From: an uncultured Lachnospiraceae bacterium
GTDB taxonomy: Bacteria; Bacillota; Clostridia; Lachnospirales; Lachnospiraceae
Length of the DNA: 36,587 nucleotides
NCBI GenBank assembly: GCA_947169235.1
Contig: CAMVOY010000022.1
Span: 1 to 36,587 of the forward strand
Reading direction: 5' to 3'
Within the stretch, counting starts at the first letter, position 1; every line of letters begins with the position of its first letter. Positions 16,379-24,655 of the stretch are shown here, in pieces. The notes beneath the pieces were generated by a model. The model was given only the letters and a program-made list of their open reading frames with translations, searched no databases and was not told the DNA's origin. The translations under genes and the position numbers were made by a program.

Positions 16379-17659
16379 CTAAGAGTTGATTATACTTTCG
16401 CTCGCGATAATAGCACTTGCCCACGCGAGATGCAGATTATATCCGCCGCACATCCCGTCGACATCGACAAGCTCTCCCAGCACATACAGCCCCGGACACC
16501 TCAAACTCTCGAAGCTCTCAGCATCGATCTCGCTGACCGGCACTCCTCCGGCACTCACCTGCGCCTTCTCGATCCCATACGTATCCGTTATCGTAAACTC
16601 AAACCTCTTTAAAGTCTTCGCGATCTGCGCTGCACTCTTCTGACCTTTTCCGATGACCGGGATCCACTTCGTCGGCACCAGCCCGTCAAACCCGTTTTCA
16701 TCGATCCATTTTTCAAGCTCTACCTGACCGAGTGTCGGTACGAAATCTATCTCACCCCATACCGGCCTATCCATCGCCAGACCCTCGGCCGCAACTCTGC
16801 ACATCTGGAAAACAGGTATCCCGCTCACTCCGGTCTTCGTGATCTGGATCTCACCGGTCTCACTCCCCTGCTGCTTCCCATCGACATACAGAGAAAAACT
16901 TCCCTGCACTCTTGTCCCGGCGACCTCTTTCCAGAAACGCCCCGCAGCATTCATCCCGGTAAGTCCCGGATACACATCCGTCACGCTGTGTCCGAGCTTC
17001 TTTAAAAATGAATAGCCGTCCGCGCATCCTCCCTGCTCTTTGCCGGCAGGTCCTCCCGTGGCGAGGATGAGAGTCTCACATCCATAATCACATGTATCAG
17101 TCTCTATCTCAAATCTTGCCGGTGCGTGGATGACCTGACCTGTAGACTCATCCACATCGATGATATCCCTTTCACTGAGCATCTCATCATCTCTGAAGCG
17201 TTCAGGCACTCCGCCAGCCACCCCGGCTGCATCATAAGCATCCTCACACCAAACATCGGTAACTCTTGCCGACAGTTCTATATGCACATTCGGCTTCCTG
17301 CATCCTTTGTATAGAGCACCGATCACGGTCGCTGCCTGATTCGAATGCGGATAAACATAGCCATCTTTCTCACGCGTCAGAACTCCCAGCTGATTGAATG
17401 TGTCGATGACTCTGGCAGGAGTGACAGCGCTGATCACGCCGGTCACGAACTCCTTGTCCCCATAATAATTCTTCCAGCTCATCTCCATGTTGGTGAGATT
17501 GCACCTTCCGTTACCGGTCGCAGAGAGCTTTCTCCCGACACGATCCTCCTTCTCGAGCACAAGGATCGACTTCCCCGAACACGCCAAAAGGCAGGCGCTT
17601 AGAAGTCCCGAAGCGCCCGCCCCTATGATCACTATGTCATAATACTTGTTATGACTCAT
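16379..17659 (-). CDS. Flavoprotein of the HI0933/BaiN family
   Basis: 426 residues from the ATG at 17659 (AGGA upstream); a TTG two codons earlier is possible. GAGASG at 13-18 binds FAD, followed by VGRKLSATGNGRCNLTN, the signature of the HI0933/YhiN/BaiN family, and the C-terminal LRCPGLYVLGELVDVDGMCGGYNLHLAWASA. Family members are FAD-dependent oxidoreductases; BaiN of Clostridium scindens acts in bile-acid dehydroxylation, but most members have no proven substrate, so I do not assign bile acids here. A variable insert (about residues 155-180, acidic) is unusual. Gene order suggests co-transcription with the COG2509 flavoprotein. Confidence 0.87.
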   Translation of the reverse strand: MSHNKYYDIVIIGAGASGLLSACLLACSGKSILVLEKEDRVGRKLSATGNGRCNLTNMEMSWKNYYGDKEFVTGVISAVTPARVIDTFNQLGVLTREKDGYVYPHSNQAATVIGALYKGCRKPNVHIELSARVTDVWCEDAYDAAGVAGGVPERFRDDEMLSERDIIDVDESTGQVIHAPARFEIETDTCDYGCETLILATGGPAGKEQGGCADGYSFLKKLGHSVTDVYPGLTGMNAAGRFWKEVAGTRVQGSFSLYVDGKQQGSETGEIQITKTGVSGIPVFQMCRVAAEGLAMDRPVWGEIDFVPTLGQVELEKWIDENGFDGLVPTKWIPVIGKGQKSAAQIAKTLKRFEFTITDTYGIEKAQVSAGGVPVSEIDAESFESLRCPGLYVLGELVDVDGMCGGYNLHLAWASAIIASESIINS

Positions 17660-17713
17660 TTTCAAATCCTATCACATGAACTGAATATTATTTAATGCAA
17701 CTCCATATGCTCA

Positions 17714-18949
17714 TCAAGGTCTTCCGATCTTGACCGGATGACGATAATAAGCATTTGAGATCTTGATACCATCACGATGGTTACTTGCATGGATGACCTG
17801 ACCGCCACCGATGTACATAGCTACGTGACCGATTCCTCCGTTACCGTAGAAGAACAGATCTCCCGGAATAGGATGTGACACGCTGGTCGTGCATCCTGCC
17901 TGTGCGGCTGAGCTGTGCGGAAGCCCCTTTCCGAAGTGTGCCCAGATCTGCATGGTAAATCCGGAGCAGTCACATCCGTTGGTCAGGCTTGTTCCGCCCC
18001 ATACATACGGATTTCCGAGGAACTGCATAGCGTATGCCACGATACCGTATGAGCCCGGAGCCTCTCCTGTTTCCGGATCATATTTAACCTTAGTCGCACG
18101 CTTCAGAGAAAACTGCTCTCTTACGTACTCCTTTGAAACAAAAGCATAATCATCATCGACCATGATACATATGAACTCATTCATATGGTCAAGCAGGTAC
18201 TGCATACCGCCTGCACGCTCGATAGCCTCATCAGAGATGTTTTCCTTCTTGATGATCCTTTCAAGGAATCCCTGGTCAACATCCTCTTTTTTGATCTCGA
18301 ACTCCTCACCGGCATCACAAACCGAGTAGATCGGCGCCGTGGTAGATGGCAACGCTCTTACATTCAGAGAATCAGTCATGATCTCAACACAATCACGTCC
18401 AACCTCAGGCGCGATAGCCTCGGCATCCTCATCCATGGTGAGGTATTTGGCCTTTACAAATCCGACAACTCCGCCGGAAATGATCTTTGCCCATCCGTCC
18501 TTAGTAACCTTGTAGACATGGCACCCGGAGTTCTTAACCATCTTTCCGATGATGCGTGACTCCGTAGATGGTCTCTTGCGGACGTTTAAGTAATTGTCAA
18601 CCTTGTTCGCTATACCGAGTCTGGAGTAGTTAAGGTTCAGTCTGACATGCTCGCCATCCTGGATAGCCGACTCGATCTCAGTCGCAGGACCCACGACAAC
18701 CTCATCGTTTCCGTAGTTACCCTTCATCTCCTGCTGAAGCTGATCCCCATTCAACATAAGCAGAGGATCTGTCGCAAAAAGCTCCCCACTCGCAACCTTC
18801 GCGCAGTAGTTATTGAGCATAACGATAGCTCCGCAGACATTCTCCTCGGTCCCGACCGCCTCAGCAGACGCCTGGATCGTAGAAGTAAGGACTGCTATTG
18901 CAAACACGCCGGCTATAACCGTAGCAGCGGCTCTTTTGATTCTACTCAT
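17714..18949 (-). CDS. Secreted SH3b / NlpC-P60 peptidoglycan hydrolase
   Basis: 411 residues, ATG at 18949. Signal peptide 1-29 (hydrophobic core, cleavage near ASA-EA). Two bacterial SH3 domains follow, each with the LNVR motif (YLNVRKRPSTES near 122 and SLNVRALPSTTA near 195). The C-terminal NlpC/P60 domain has Cys328 in CDCSGF, His375 in GHVAMYIG and His387 in VIHASN, the full catalytic triad. It is expected to cut the stem peptide (gamma-D-Glu to the diamino acid) outside the cell, in growth or daughter-cell separation. The promoter is near consensus and the leader holds a WalR-like direct repeat, fitting control by a cell-wall two-component system. Confidence 0.93.
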   Translation of the reverse strand: MSRIKRAAATVIAGVFAIAVLTSTIQASAEAVGTEENVCGAIVMLNNYCAKVASGELFATDPLLMLNGDQLQQEMKGNYGNDEVVVGPATEIESAIQDGEHVRLNLNYSRLGIANKVDNYLNVRKRPSTESRIIGKMVKNSGCHVYKVTKDGWAKIISGGVVGFVKAKYLTMDEDAEAIAPEVGRDCVEIMTDSLNVRALPSTTAPIYSVCDAGEEFEIKKEDVDQGFLERIIKKENISDEAIERAGGMQYLLDHMNEFICIMVDDDYAFVSKEYVREQFSLKRATKVKYDPETGEAPGSYGIVAYAMQFLGNPYVWGGTSLTNGCDCSGFTMQIWAHFGKGLPHSSAAQAGCTTSVSHPIPGDLFFYGNGGIGHVAMYIGGGQVIHASNHRDGIKISNAYYRHPVKIGRP

Positions 18950-18969
18950 ACCTGTTATCCCTTTCGATA

Positions 18970-19027
18970 TGTTACAAAAATGTTACGTACTGAAACAAAT
19001 TATAACGCCATTTTCCAAAAATGTCAA
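18970..19027 (-). promoter_or_regulatory. Consensus promoter with WalR-like box for the NlpC/P60 gene
   Basis: TTGACA (19022-19027), 17 bases, TATAAT (18999-19004) on the minus strand. Downstream of the predicted start lies, on the plus strand, TGTTAC-AAAAA-TGTTAC (18970-18986). It fits the published WalR/YycF consensus TGTWAH-N5-TGTWAH exactly. Location after the start site would suit repression; the reversed orientation is a caveat. Confidence 0.8.
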
Positions 19028-19039
19028 TACTTTTTCTGC

Positions 19040-19076
19040 AAAAAATAATCCGCGCTCTGAAAATAAAGCACGGATT
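19040..19076 (-). terminator. Terminator after the HD-domain gene
   Basis: On the minus strand a 10-bp stem (19067-19076 with 19047-19056, one G-U) with a 10-base loop is followed by ATTTTTT. It separates the lipoprotein-FapA-HD operon from the next promoter, whose -35 box starts 13 bases further on. Confidence 0.85.
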
Positions 19077-19146
19077 TTCGTATCTTTTCACAACATCTTG
19101 TGCAAATAGACTACAATAGTCGATAAATTATTACTATTCGTTGTTA

Positions 19147-19788
19147 TTATTCTTCTTTAGCAAGGAGTTCTTCAAGCTCCGATCTCGAGGAAATAAACAC
19201 GTTAATGAGCTTCGGAGAAAATGATCCGCACTCTCCGTTAACGATCATATCGTAAGCTTCCAGCTTCGGTATGGCTTTTTTATGAAGCCTGTCACTGATC
19301 GCATCCTCATACGCGTCGGCAAGCCCGACGATCTGAGCACTGATGGGGATGTCTTCTCCCTTTTTATGATTCGGAAAACCATCGCCGTTATATCGCTCAT
19401 GATGATTCAGGCATATCTCCGCACAAAGCTTCAAAAATACCCTGTCTTCGTCATCCTTAGGAACGATCTTCATCACGTCCTTAAACATTCTTTCACCCTT
19501 ATATGTATGACTCTGATAGATCTTGTATTCACTCTCGGTGAGCTTCGAAGGTTTATTTACAACCTTGTCAGGGAGCTTTAACTTCCCCACGTCATGGAGA
19601 GTCGCGGCACTTGAAATCATCTTCGCCATATCCTTATCAATACCGTACTCCGGATACATAGTGCGGAGTTTCTGTACGAGGACATAGGAAATCATACCAA
19701 CATGCCTGGCATGTTGCTTTGTGATGTAATCCCTGTTCTCAATGATGGCACCGAAATACCGTGCCATCCTTACGCCGGCTTCATCCAT
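19147..19788 (-). CDS. HD-GYP-like phosphohydrolase
   Basis: 213 residues, ATG at 19788 after GGAGG, only 14 bases after the FapA-like gene. HD motif His65-Asp66 in TLHDVGKL, further metal ligands His26/His29 (KQHARHVG), His94 (YQSHTYKGE) and His129-His130, and the signature HHERYNGDGFP in which the usual GYP is GFP. HD-GYP proteins hydrolyse cyclic di-GMP or act as signalling scaffolds. The protein has no receiver or sensor domain, so input may come through the co-expressed FapA-like protein. C-di-GMP as substrate is inference. Confidence 0.85.
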   Translation of the reverse strand: MDEAGVRMARYFGAIIENRDYITKQHARHVGMISYVLVQKLRTMYPEYGIDKDMAKMISSAATLHDVGKLKLPDKVVNKPSKLTESEYKIYQSHTYKGERMFKDVMKIVPKDDEDRVFLKLCAEICLNHHERYNGDGFPNHKKGEDIPISAQIVGLADAYEDAISDRLHKKAIPKLEAYDMIVNGECGSFSPKLINVFISSRSELEELLAKEE

Positions 19789-19802
19789 ATTTATCCTCCA
19801 TG

Positions 19803-22205
19803 TTACAGCTTAGTTCTTATCTTGTATCCAACCCTGCCGTTTTCCTTAACAAACACGACATTTTTGAGAGTATCCCTGACCAGATACACAACCGAACTGA
19901 TAAACACTCTTGTGCCGGGATATACGGTACCCTTGACCTCGATCTCGGCGTTTTGCTGTTCGGACATTTTGAATATCTTGATCTCGCGCTCTTCGAGAAG
20001 TCCTTTGATCTCTTTCTTCTGCGTGTAAAGAGCCTTGGTCAGCTGATCGTAGAAGGCTTCAACCTTCTCATCGCGGTTCTCCATGGCCATGATCTTGTCA
20101 ATACCTTCCTCGAGGGTAGCGATATCTTTTTGAACTTTTTCACAACGATCCATGAGTTCCTGATAGGCCCTGGTATCTCCGTCGCCTACACCGACCTCTA
20201 CTATCGACTTACTCTCTGCGACATTTCCTATTCCGAAGCACTCAATACCGGTCTTCGCAACAGTATGACCGCCTATGATGACTCCCCGTCTTCCTGCCAC
20301 CTTCAAAAATGCTTCGGTAACAGTATCACAGTTCAGAAGATATGTACAGGTTATATTGCCCTCTGCCCTGATCTTGCATGACTCGAAGAACTGTCCTATG
20401 ATCACTCCGCCGGCAGCGATCTCTGATTCACCTCGTCCCTGTACACCGCCCTTTATGAGGACATCGTGACCGGCATATATGGAGCATGCTTCACAGTTTC
20501 CTCCGATGGAAACATTACCGGAGGCAGAGATCATGAACCCGCTTCCGACGTCGCCTGCGATATCCACATCACCGTCGAAGTTGATATTCCCGACGGAAAG
20601 ATCCACATCTCCGGCTACTACGTAAACATTTCTGATCTCTATCGTCTCATCGTCGACCCACTCAATTATACCCGTGATATCGGCGATATACTGTTTTTTG
20701 TCCTCAGACATATAAAAACCCTTACCCTTGAGCGTGGGCAGATCCTTTCCTCGCTCAGGTGTAAGGATATTTCCGTGTATATCATAACCAAACTCTCCGG
20801 CAGTAGCGGGAATGTAGTCAGCTATAACCTGTCCCTTTTCTACTGTCTCGAAAAGCTCGATACCTTTATAATCTACTGAGCCGTTCGGAAGGATCTTCGG
20901 CTCGCTTTTTACTTCCTTGCGGAAATGATACTCAAACCGTCCGTCCTCACCACGCACGGCAGGCTTTCCTTCCGCGATGACAAAGTCGGTAAAGTAGAGT
21001 TTTTCATCCGTCACCTTTTTGATGACATCCTTCTTTATGCCTTGCTTAACATCGTACTCACGCAGTGCGCGCATAACCTCCCTGACACCGATAACAGTAT
21101 CGTTTGTCGGCTGGGTGATGTTTAAAGTCACAGTCATCATGTCCTCGGAGACATCGATATGTATATCTCTCTTTATCTCCTGCTCGACCTGCTCGCTATC
21201 TTCGATCTCTTTGGTGATATTTCCGATGAGCTCTTTCGCGAGAGCTACGGCAGGATCTATGACTTCCTCCTGCTCCAAAAGCTTCTCGGCCTCGCTTGCG
21301 ATATCGAAGTCGATAACCGGAAGATCATCCATGGTGAGAAGTTCGGATACCACTGAACCCGCGAGTATCTGGTCGATCTGTTCGCTGTAGTCGCCCTCTT
21401 TGGCAACCTTTTCACGAACCTTTGCTATACGGTCAGGCTCGTATTCGACCTTGGCAAACTTCGCAGTATTTAATCCCTGCTCGATACCGATAACTATCTC
21501 TCTCATCTGCTCCGGCGTAAAATCCGGATTCATGACAGGTTTCATGTCGAGGTTTTTTTCGAGTCCCTCGCGGATGATCTGCATCTGCATCCAGTTGAAA
21601 CCGCCACCCGCATACAGAGCGACATTGACCTCGTTCTCGATACCTGTTATCAGTTCACGCAACTGAACCCCGTACAGGTTCAAACCCAGATACGGGGTCA
21701 GATTGATATCCTTCTCGTGCGCTTCAATAAGCGCAGCAAGCTGGTCTCCGTCATAGCCTTTTTCCAAGGGTTCAACAAGGTCAATACCTGCGATCCTTCC
21801 ACGCACATACTCAAGCACAGGTCTTCCCTGATGTCCCTTGCTGACAACGACCATGGCGTCGATATTATTCTCTTTTCCCAGAGCGAGCGCTCTGATCGTG
21901 ACAGGTTTAAGCCTCGGATTGGCATACGCGATCATATTTATCCCACGCTCCATGCCACTTCTGACCTCATGCATCTGGAAAGACGTCAAGTCACTCCTTG
22001 CATAAACAGAGACGTCGAGGCCATTTTTAAGACCGAATCTAATCTCCTTCATCTGCAGGGGATCCAACTCCTTCCTTGCAAATAAAGACACGTCTACCCC
22101 GTCAGCCTTGCCGGCACGGATCTCTTCGCACTGAAGCGCATCGAATCCCTGCTCAAGGTAAGAAGTGATATCGATCTCCTTTTCCTTTGCCTCTGCCTCT
22201 GCCAT
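19803..22205 (-). CDS. FapA/DUF342 protein with ten N-terminal 26-residue repeats
   Basis: 800 residues, ATG at 22205 after GGAGG. Residues 13-272 are ten consecutive units of exactly 26 residues, pattern VSLYA-x4-L/F-x3-QM-x-EIR-x-GLE-x-GLD; units 5, 6 and 10 are degenerate. A charged segment (270-360) follows, then the FapA/DUF342 domain (about 365-690): a beta-helix of short turns such as VGNINFDGDVDIAGDVGSG and ASGNVSIGGNCEACSIYAG. A coiled coil (695-755) and a beta tail end it. FapA-type proteins are polymer-like cytoplasmic proteins linked to flagellar assembly or cell-envelope polarity in some bacteria, mostly undefined. QM-EIR-GL repeats are known in large accessory proteins of Firmicutes, so this fusion is notable. 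It is co-transcribed with a lipoprotein and an HD protein. Confidence 0.85.
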   Translation of the reverse strand: MAEAEAKEKEIDITSYLEQGFDALQCEEIRAGKADGVDVSLFARKELDPLQMKEIRFGLKNGLDVSVYARSDLTSFQMHEVRSGMERGINMIAYANPRLKPVTIRALALGKENNIDAMVVVSKGHQGRPVLEYVRGRIAGIDLVEPLEKGYDGDQLAALIEAHEKDINLTPYLGLNLYGVQLRELITGIENEVNVALYAGGGFNWMQMQIIREGLEKNLDMKPVMNPDFTPEQMREIVIGIEQGLNTAKFAKVEYEPDRIAKVREKVAKEGDYSEQIDQILAGSVVSELLTMDDLPVIDFDIASEAEKLLEQEEVIDPAVALAKELIGNITKEIEDSEQVEQEIKRDIHIDVSEDMMTVTLNITQPTNDTVIGVREVMRALREYDVKQGIKKDVIKKVTDEKLYFTDFVIAEGKPAVRGEDGRFEYHFRKEVKSEPKILPNGSVDYKGIELFETVEKGQVIADYIPATAGEFGYDIHGNILTPERGKDLPTLKGKGFYMSEDKKQYIADITGIIEWVDDETIEIRNVYVVAGDVDLSVGNINFDGDVDIAGDVGSGFMISASGNVSIGGNCEACSIYAGHDVLIKGGVQGRGESEIAAGGVIIGQFFESCKIRAEGNITCTYLLNCDTVTEAFLKVAGRRGVIIGGHTVAKTGIECFGIGNVAESKSIVEVGVGDGDTRAYQELMDRCEKVQKDIATLEEGIDKIMAMENRDEKVEAFYDQLTKALYTQKKEIKGLLEEREIKIFKMSEQQNAEIEVKGTVYPGTRVFISSVVYLVRDTLKNVVFVKENGRVGYKIRTKL
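21390..22169 (-). repeat. Ten in-frame 78-bp coding repeats in the FapA-like gene
   Basis: The 780 bases encode ten units of exactly 26 residues without a single insertion or deletion. Units 2 and 3 are the most alike (VSLFARKELDPLQMKEIRFG and VSVYARSDLTSFQMHEVRSG); DNA identity is low, so the array is old and kept by selection rather than a recent expansion. Confidence 0.85.
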
Positions 22206-22223
22206 AAGGCCCTCCTGTTACAC

Positions 22224-23384
22224 TTATTCAGTGATCTTTGCAGCGTCACCTACAAGCTTTGATACCTCTTTGTAGATGTATGAGCTACGGATATAATGCT
22301 CAAACGGCATAGCCGTTCCATAGTACTCTTTGTATGCTTTTTTGATGCTCTCCACGGTACCATCCGAGCTCTGTTTACCAAGGTCCTCGGTATAAGCATC
22401 TATGGTCGCCTGTGACAGATCGATGTTCTCCTTAAGAGCGATTGCCTCCATGATAAGCTCGGTCTCAGCCATCGGCTTGGCCTGCTCTACGAGGTAATCC
22501 TCAAACTGTTCAGGGGTCTGGCCAAACTGTGCGAGTGCATCAGCTATCGTCATGCCGTACTGTGCCATCTGGTTCTCCATCTGAGCACGCATCATCTCCT
22601 TCTCAGCAAGAAGAAGTGACGGCGGGATATTTTTCACTTTTGAGCTCTTTACAACCTGCTCCATGGCAGTGGTCGGAGCATTTGCCTTTTTGGAATCTCT
22701 GAGAGTTTTTTTCAAAGAATCCTTGTACTCCTGAACGGTTTTGTAATCTGTATTCTTTGCGATGTATTCATCGTTCAACTCACGATTCTCGATGTAGTTG
22801 AGCTTCATGGTAAATACGGTTTTCTTTCCTGCAAGTTTAGGGTCGTTTGGATATTCCTCAGGGAATGTGAGCTCCACATCCTTTTTCTCACCGACCTTCA
22901 TGCCAATGATGGCATCATCGAATCCCGGAATCATAGCGCTCTCTCCAAGCTTGATGGTCGTTCCCTTTGCAGTACCGCCGTCAAACTTTTTGCCATCGAG
23001 CTTTCCGCTGTAGTCGATGTTAACGCTCATTCCGTTCTCGGCAGTTCCCTCTTTTATCTTCTGCGGATGCTCATCAAGAAGTGCATCTATATCACCCTGG
23101 ATCTCCTCATCCGATGCGGTACAGTCAACAGGGATTCCTTTGTACTCTCCGAGTTCAACAAGCTCGAGCGCGTCATACTCCTCGATATCTACAGCCTGAC
23201 CTGATACGTAGGCCGGAAGTGCTGCTGAGCCTGTAGCACTTGCACTCTGCTCCCCGACTGCAGAACCACTTGCGGCTCCTACAAACTTCTCGGTAAAATC
23301 GTCCATCGAGCAGGCTGTAAGGCATGCAATCGATAAAACAGCTGCGGCGGCAATCGTCATTACCGCTCCCTTTCTCTTATTCAT
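22224..23384 (-). CDS. Trigger-factor-like peptidyl-prolyl isomerase lipoprotein
   Basis: 386 residues, ATG at 23384 after GGAGG. Lipoprotein signal with lipobox LTAC and Cys25 as lipid site; a Ser/Ala/Gly linker (35-65) follows. Residues about 75-200 form an FKBP-type isomerase domain (VNIDYSGKLDGKKFDGG, IPGFDDAIIGMKVGEKKDVELTFP), and 200-386 match the helical C-terminal chaperone region of trigger factor. The N-terminal ribosome-binding domain of cytoplasmic trigger factor is absent, as expected for a protein outside the membrane. It probably folds secreted proteins, like PrsA but with a different isomerase. It is first gene of an operon with the FapA-like and HD-GYP-like genes (18- and 14-base gaps). 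Confidence 0.9.
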   Translation of the reverse strand: MNKRKGAVMTIAAAAVLSIACLTACSMDDFTEKFVGAASGSAVGEQSASATGSAALPAYVSGQAVDIEEYDALELVELGEYKGIPVDCTASDEEIQGDIDALLDEHPQKIKEGTAENGMSVNIDYSGKLDGKKFDGGTAKGTTIKLGESAMIPGFDDAIIGMKVGEKKDVELTFPEEYPNDPKLAGKKTVFTMKLNYIENRELNDEYIAKNTDYKTVQEYKDSLKKTLRDSKKANAPTTAMEQVVKSSKVKNIPPSLLLAEKEMMRAQMENQMAQYGMTIADALAQFGQTPEQFEDYLVEQAKPMAETELIMEAIALKENIDLSQATIDAYTEDLGKQSSDGTVESIKKAYKEYYGTAMPFEHYIRSSYIYKEVSKLVGDAAKITE

Positions 23385-23436
23385 TTTTTGTAATCCTCCA
23401 TTTCATTATGAATCATGATGTTAGTACATCTTTTTT

Positions 23437-23465
23437 ATTTTATCACATACTACATATATTAGCAA
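23437..23465 (-). promoter_or_regulatory. Promoter of the trigger-factor-like/FapA/HD operon
   Basis: TTGCTA (23460-23465), 17 bases, TAAAAT (23437-23442) with a TG one base before the -10, an extended -10 form. Leader about 45 bases. Confidence 0.65.
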
Positions 23466-23510
23466 GTAAATACGGAAAAAACACTAAATTTTCACATTTA
23501 TTACAACCGC

Positions 23511-23586
23511 GCCGAGCGCTATGTGGTGTTTGCTTCCTCGCTCGGCCGTATAAAGGCCTCCTCGGAAGCAAAACCACGCCGTCGGC
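23511..23586 (-). other. Long hairpin downstream of gpsA
   Basis: Starting 8 bases after the gpsA stop, nested stems pair GCCGA/TCGGC (outermost), GTGGT/ACCAC, TTTGCTTCC/GGAAGCAAA (one bulge) and GGCC/GGCC at the tip. No U-tract follows on the minus strand, so it is either an atypical terminator, a 3'-end stabiliser or a small structured RNA. Its sequence is unrelated to the three-copy element family. Confidence 0.6.
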
Positions 23587-23594
23587 ACTGATTA

Positions 23595-24608
23595 TTATCT
23601 GTCCCACTTGAGGCTTTTATATTCCACTACTTTATCTCGCTCCAGCAGATCTGCCATCGCTTGCTTAGGTGGTTTATTGTCAAAAAGTATTGCGTTTATC
23701 TGCTCAACTATAGGCATCGTGACATGATACTTGTTGGCAAGATTCATAGCGGCTTGAGCGGTGTTAACACCCTCTATAACCTGATTGATTTCCTTCTTGG
23801 CTTCCTCGAGAGTTTTACCTTTTCCGAGGAGATAGCCGCAATTGTGGTTACGTGAATGAACCGATGTACAGGTAACGATAAGATCGCCGATACCGGAAAG
23901 ACCGGTGAAGGTTTCTATCTGGGCTCCGAGTTCTACGCCAAGGCGGGCGATCTCTGCGATCCCGCGTGTCATAAGTGCCGCTTTTGTGTTATCTCCCATA
24001 CCCATACCGTCGAGAATCCCGGCGGCGAGTGCGATGACATTTTTAAGTGAACCACCGAGCTCGATACCTATCATGTCAGGGCTTGTGTAAACCCTGAAGT
24101 TCGGCGCCATGAATACGTCCTGGACAAATGTCGCCGTCTTCTCGGAATGAGCACCGACAACCACCGTGGTCGGGACTCCTTTTGAGACTTCCTCGGCATG
24201 GCTCGGTCCCGAGAGTACTGCCACATCAGCTTCCGGGAGCACTTCGGAGATGATATCACACAGTGTAAGGAGCGTACCGTCCTCTATTCCCTTTGCAACA
24301 TTTACTATGATCTGTCCATTTTTAACAAAAGGTTTGATGCGCTCTGCCGTCGATCTGACGAAAGGAGATGCGACTGAGAATACGAGTACATCTCTGTCCT
24401 TGCATGCCTTCTCAAGGTCACCCTCGATCTCGATCGAATCAGGTAACTTCACTCCCGGCAGACGATCCTTGTGCTCACGGTTTGTACTGAGCATATCGAG
24501 CTCGCTCTGAACCGCAGACCATATGGTAACCTTATGACCATTATTTGCACACAGTATCGCAAGAGCGGTACCCCAACTTCCTGCTCCTAAAAATGTTATG
24601 TTCCTCAC
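23595..24608 (-). CDS. gpsA: NAD(P)H-dependent glycerol-3-phosphate dehydrogenase
   Basis: 337 residues, GTG start (24606-24608) after AGGT. FLGAGSWGTALAILCANNGH is the Rossmann NAD(P) loop; VNVAKGIEDGTL, LSGPSHAEEVSKGVPTTVV, ELGGSLKNVIALAAGILDGMGMGDNTKAALMTRG and GLSGIGDLIVTCTS with the catalytic Lys are all present. It makes sn-glycerol-3-phosphate from dihydroxyacetone phosphate for phospholipid synthesis. It directly follows plsY, which uses its product, in the conserved der-plsY-gpsA order. Confidence 0.97.
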   Translation of the reverse strand: MRNITFLGAGSWGTALAILCANNGHKVTIWSAVQSELDMLSTNREHKDRLPGVKLPDSIEIEGDLEKACKDRDVLVFSVASPFVRSTAERIKPFVKNGQIIVNVAKGIEDGTLLTLCDIISEVLPEADVAVLSGPSHAEEVSKGVPTTVVVGAHSEKTATFVQDVFMAPNFRVYTSPDMIGIELGGSLKNVIALAAGILDGMGMGDNTKAALMTRGIAEIARLGVELGAQIETFTGLSGIGDLIVTCTSVHSRNHNCGYLLGKGKTLEEAKKEINQVIEGVNTAQAAMNLANKYHVTMPIVEQINAILFDNKPPKQAMADLLERDKVVEYKSLKWDR

Positions 24609-24655
24609 GGTAGCCTTACCTCTTTTCCTGATATATCCCCTTCATTTTTTATCAA

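Noticed and set aside
19761-20381. 206-codon open frame on the plus strand
   Set aside because: Antisense to the FapA-like gene; no start signal.
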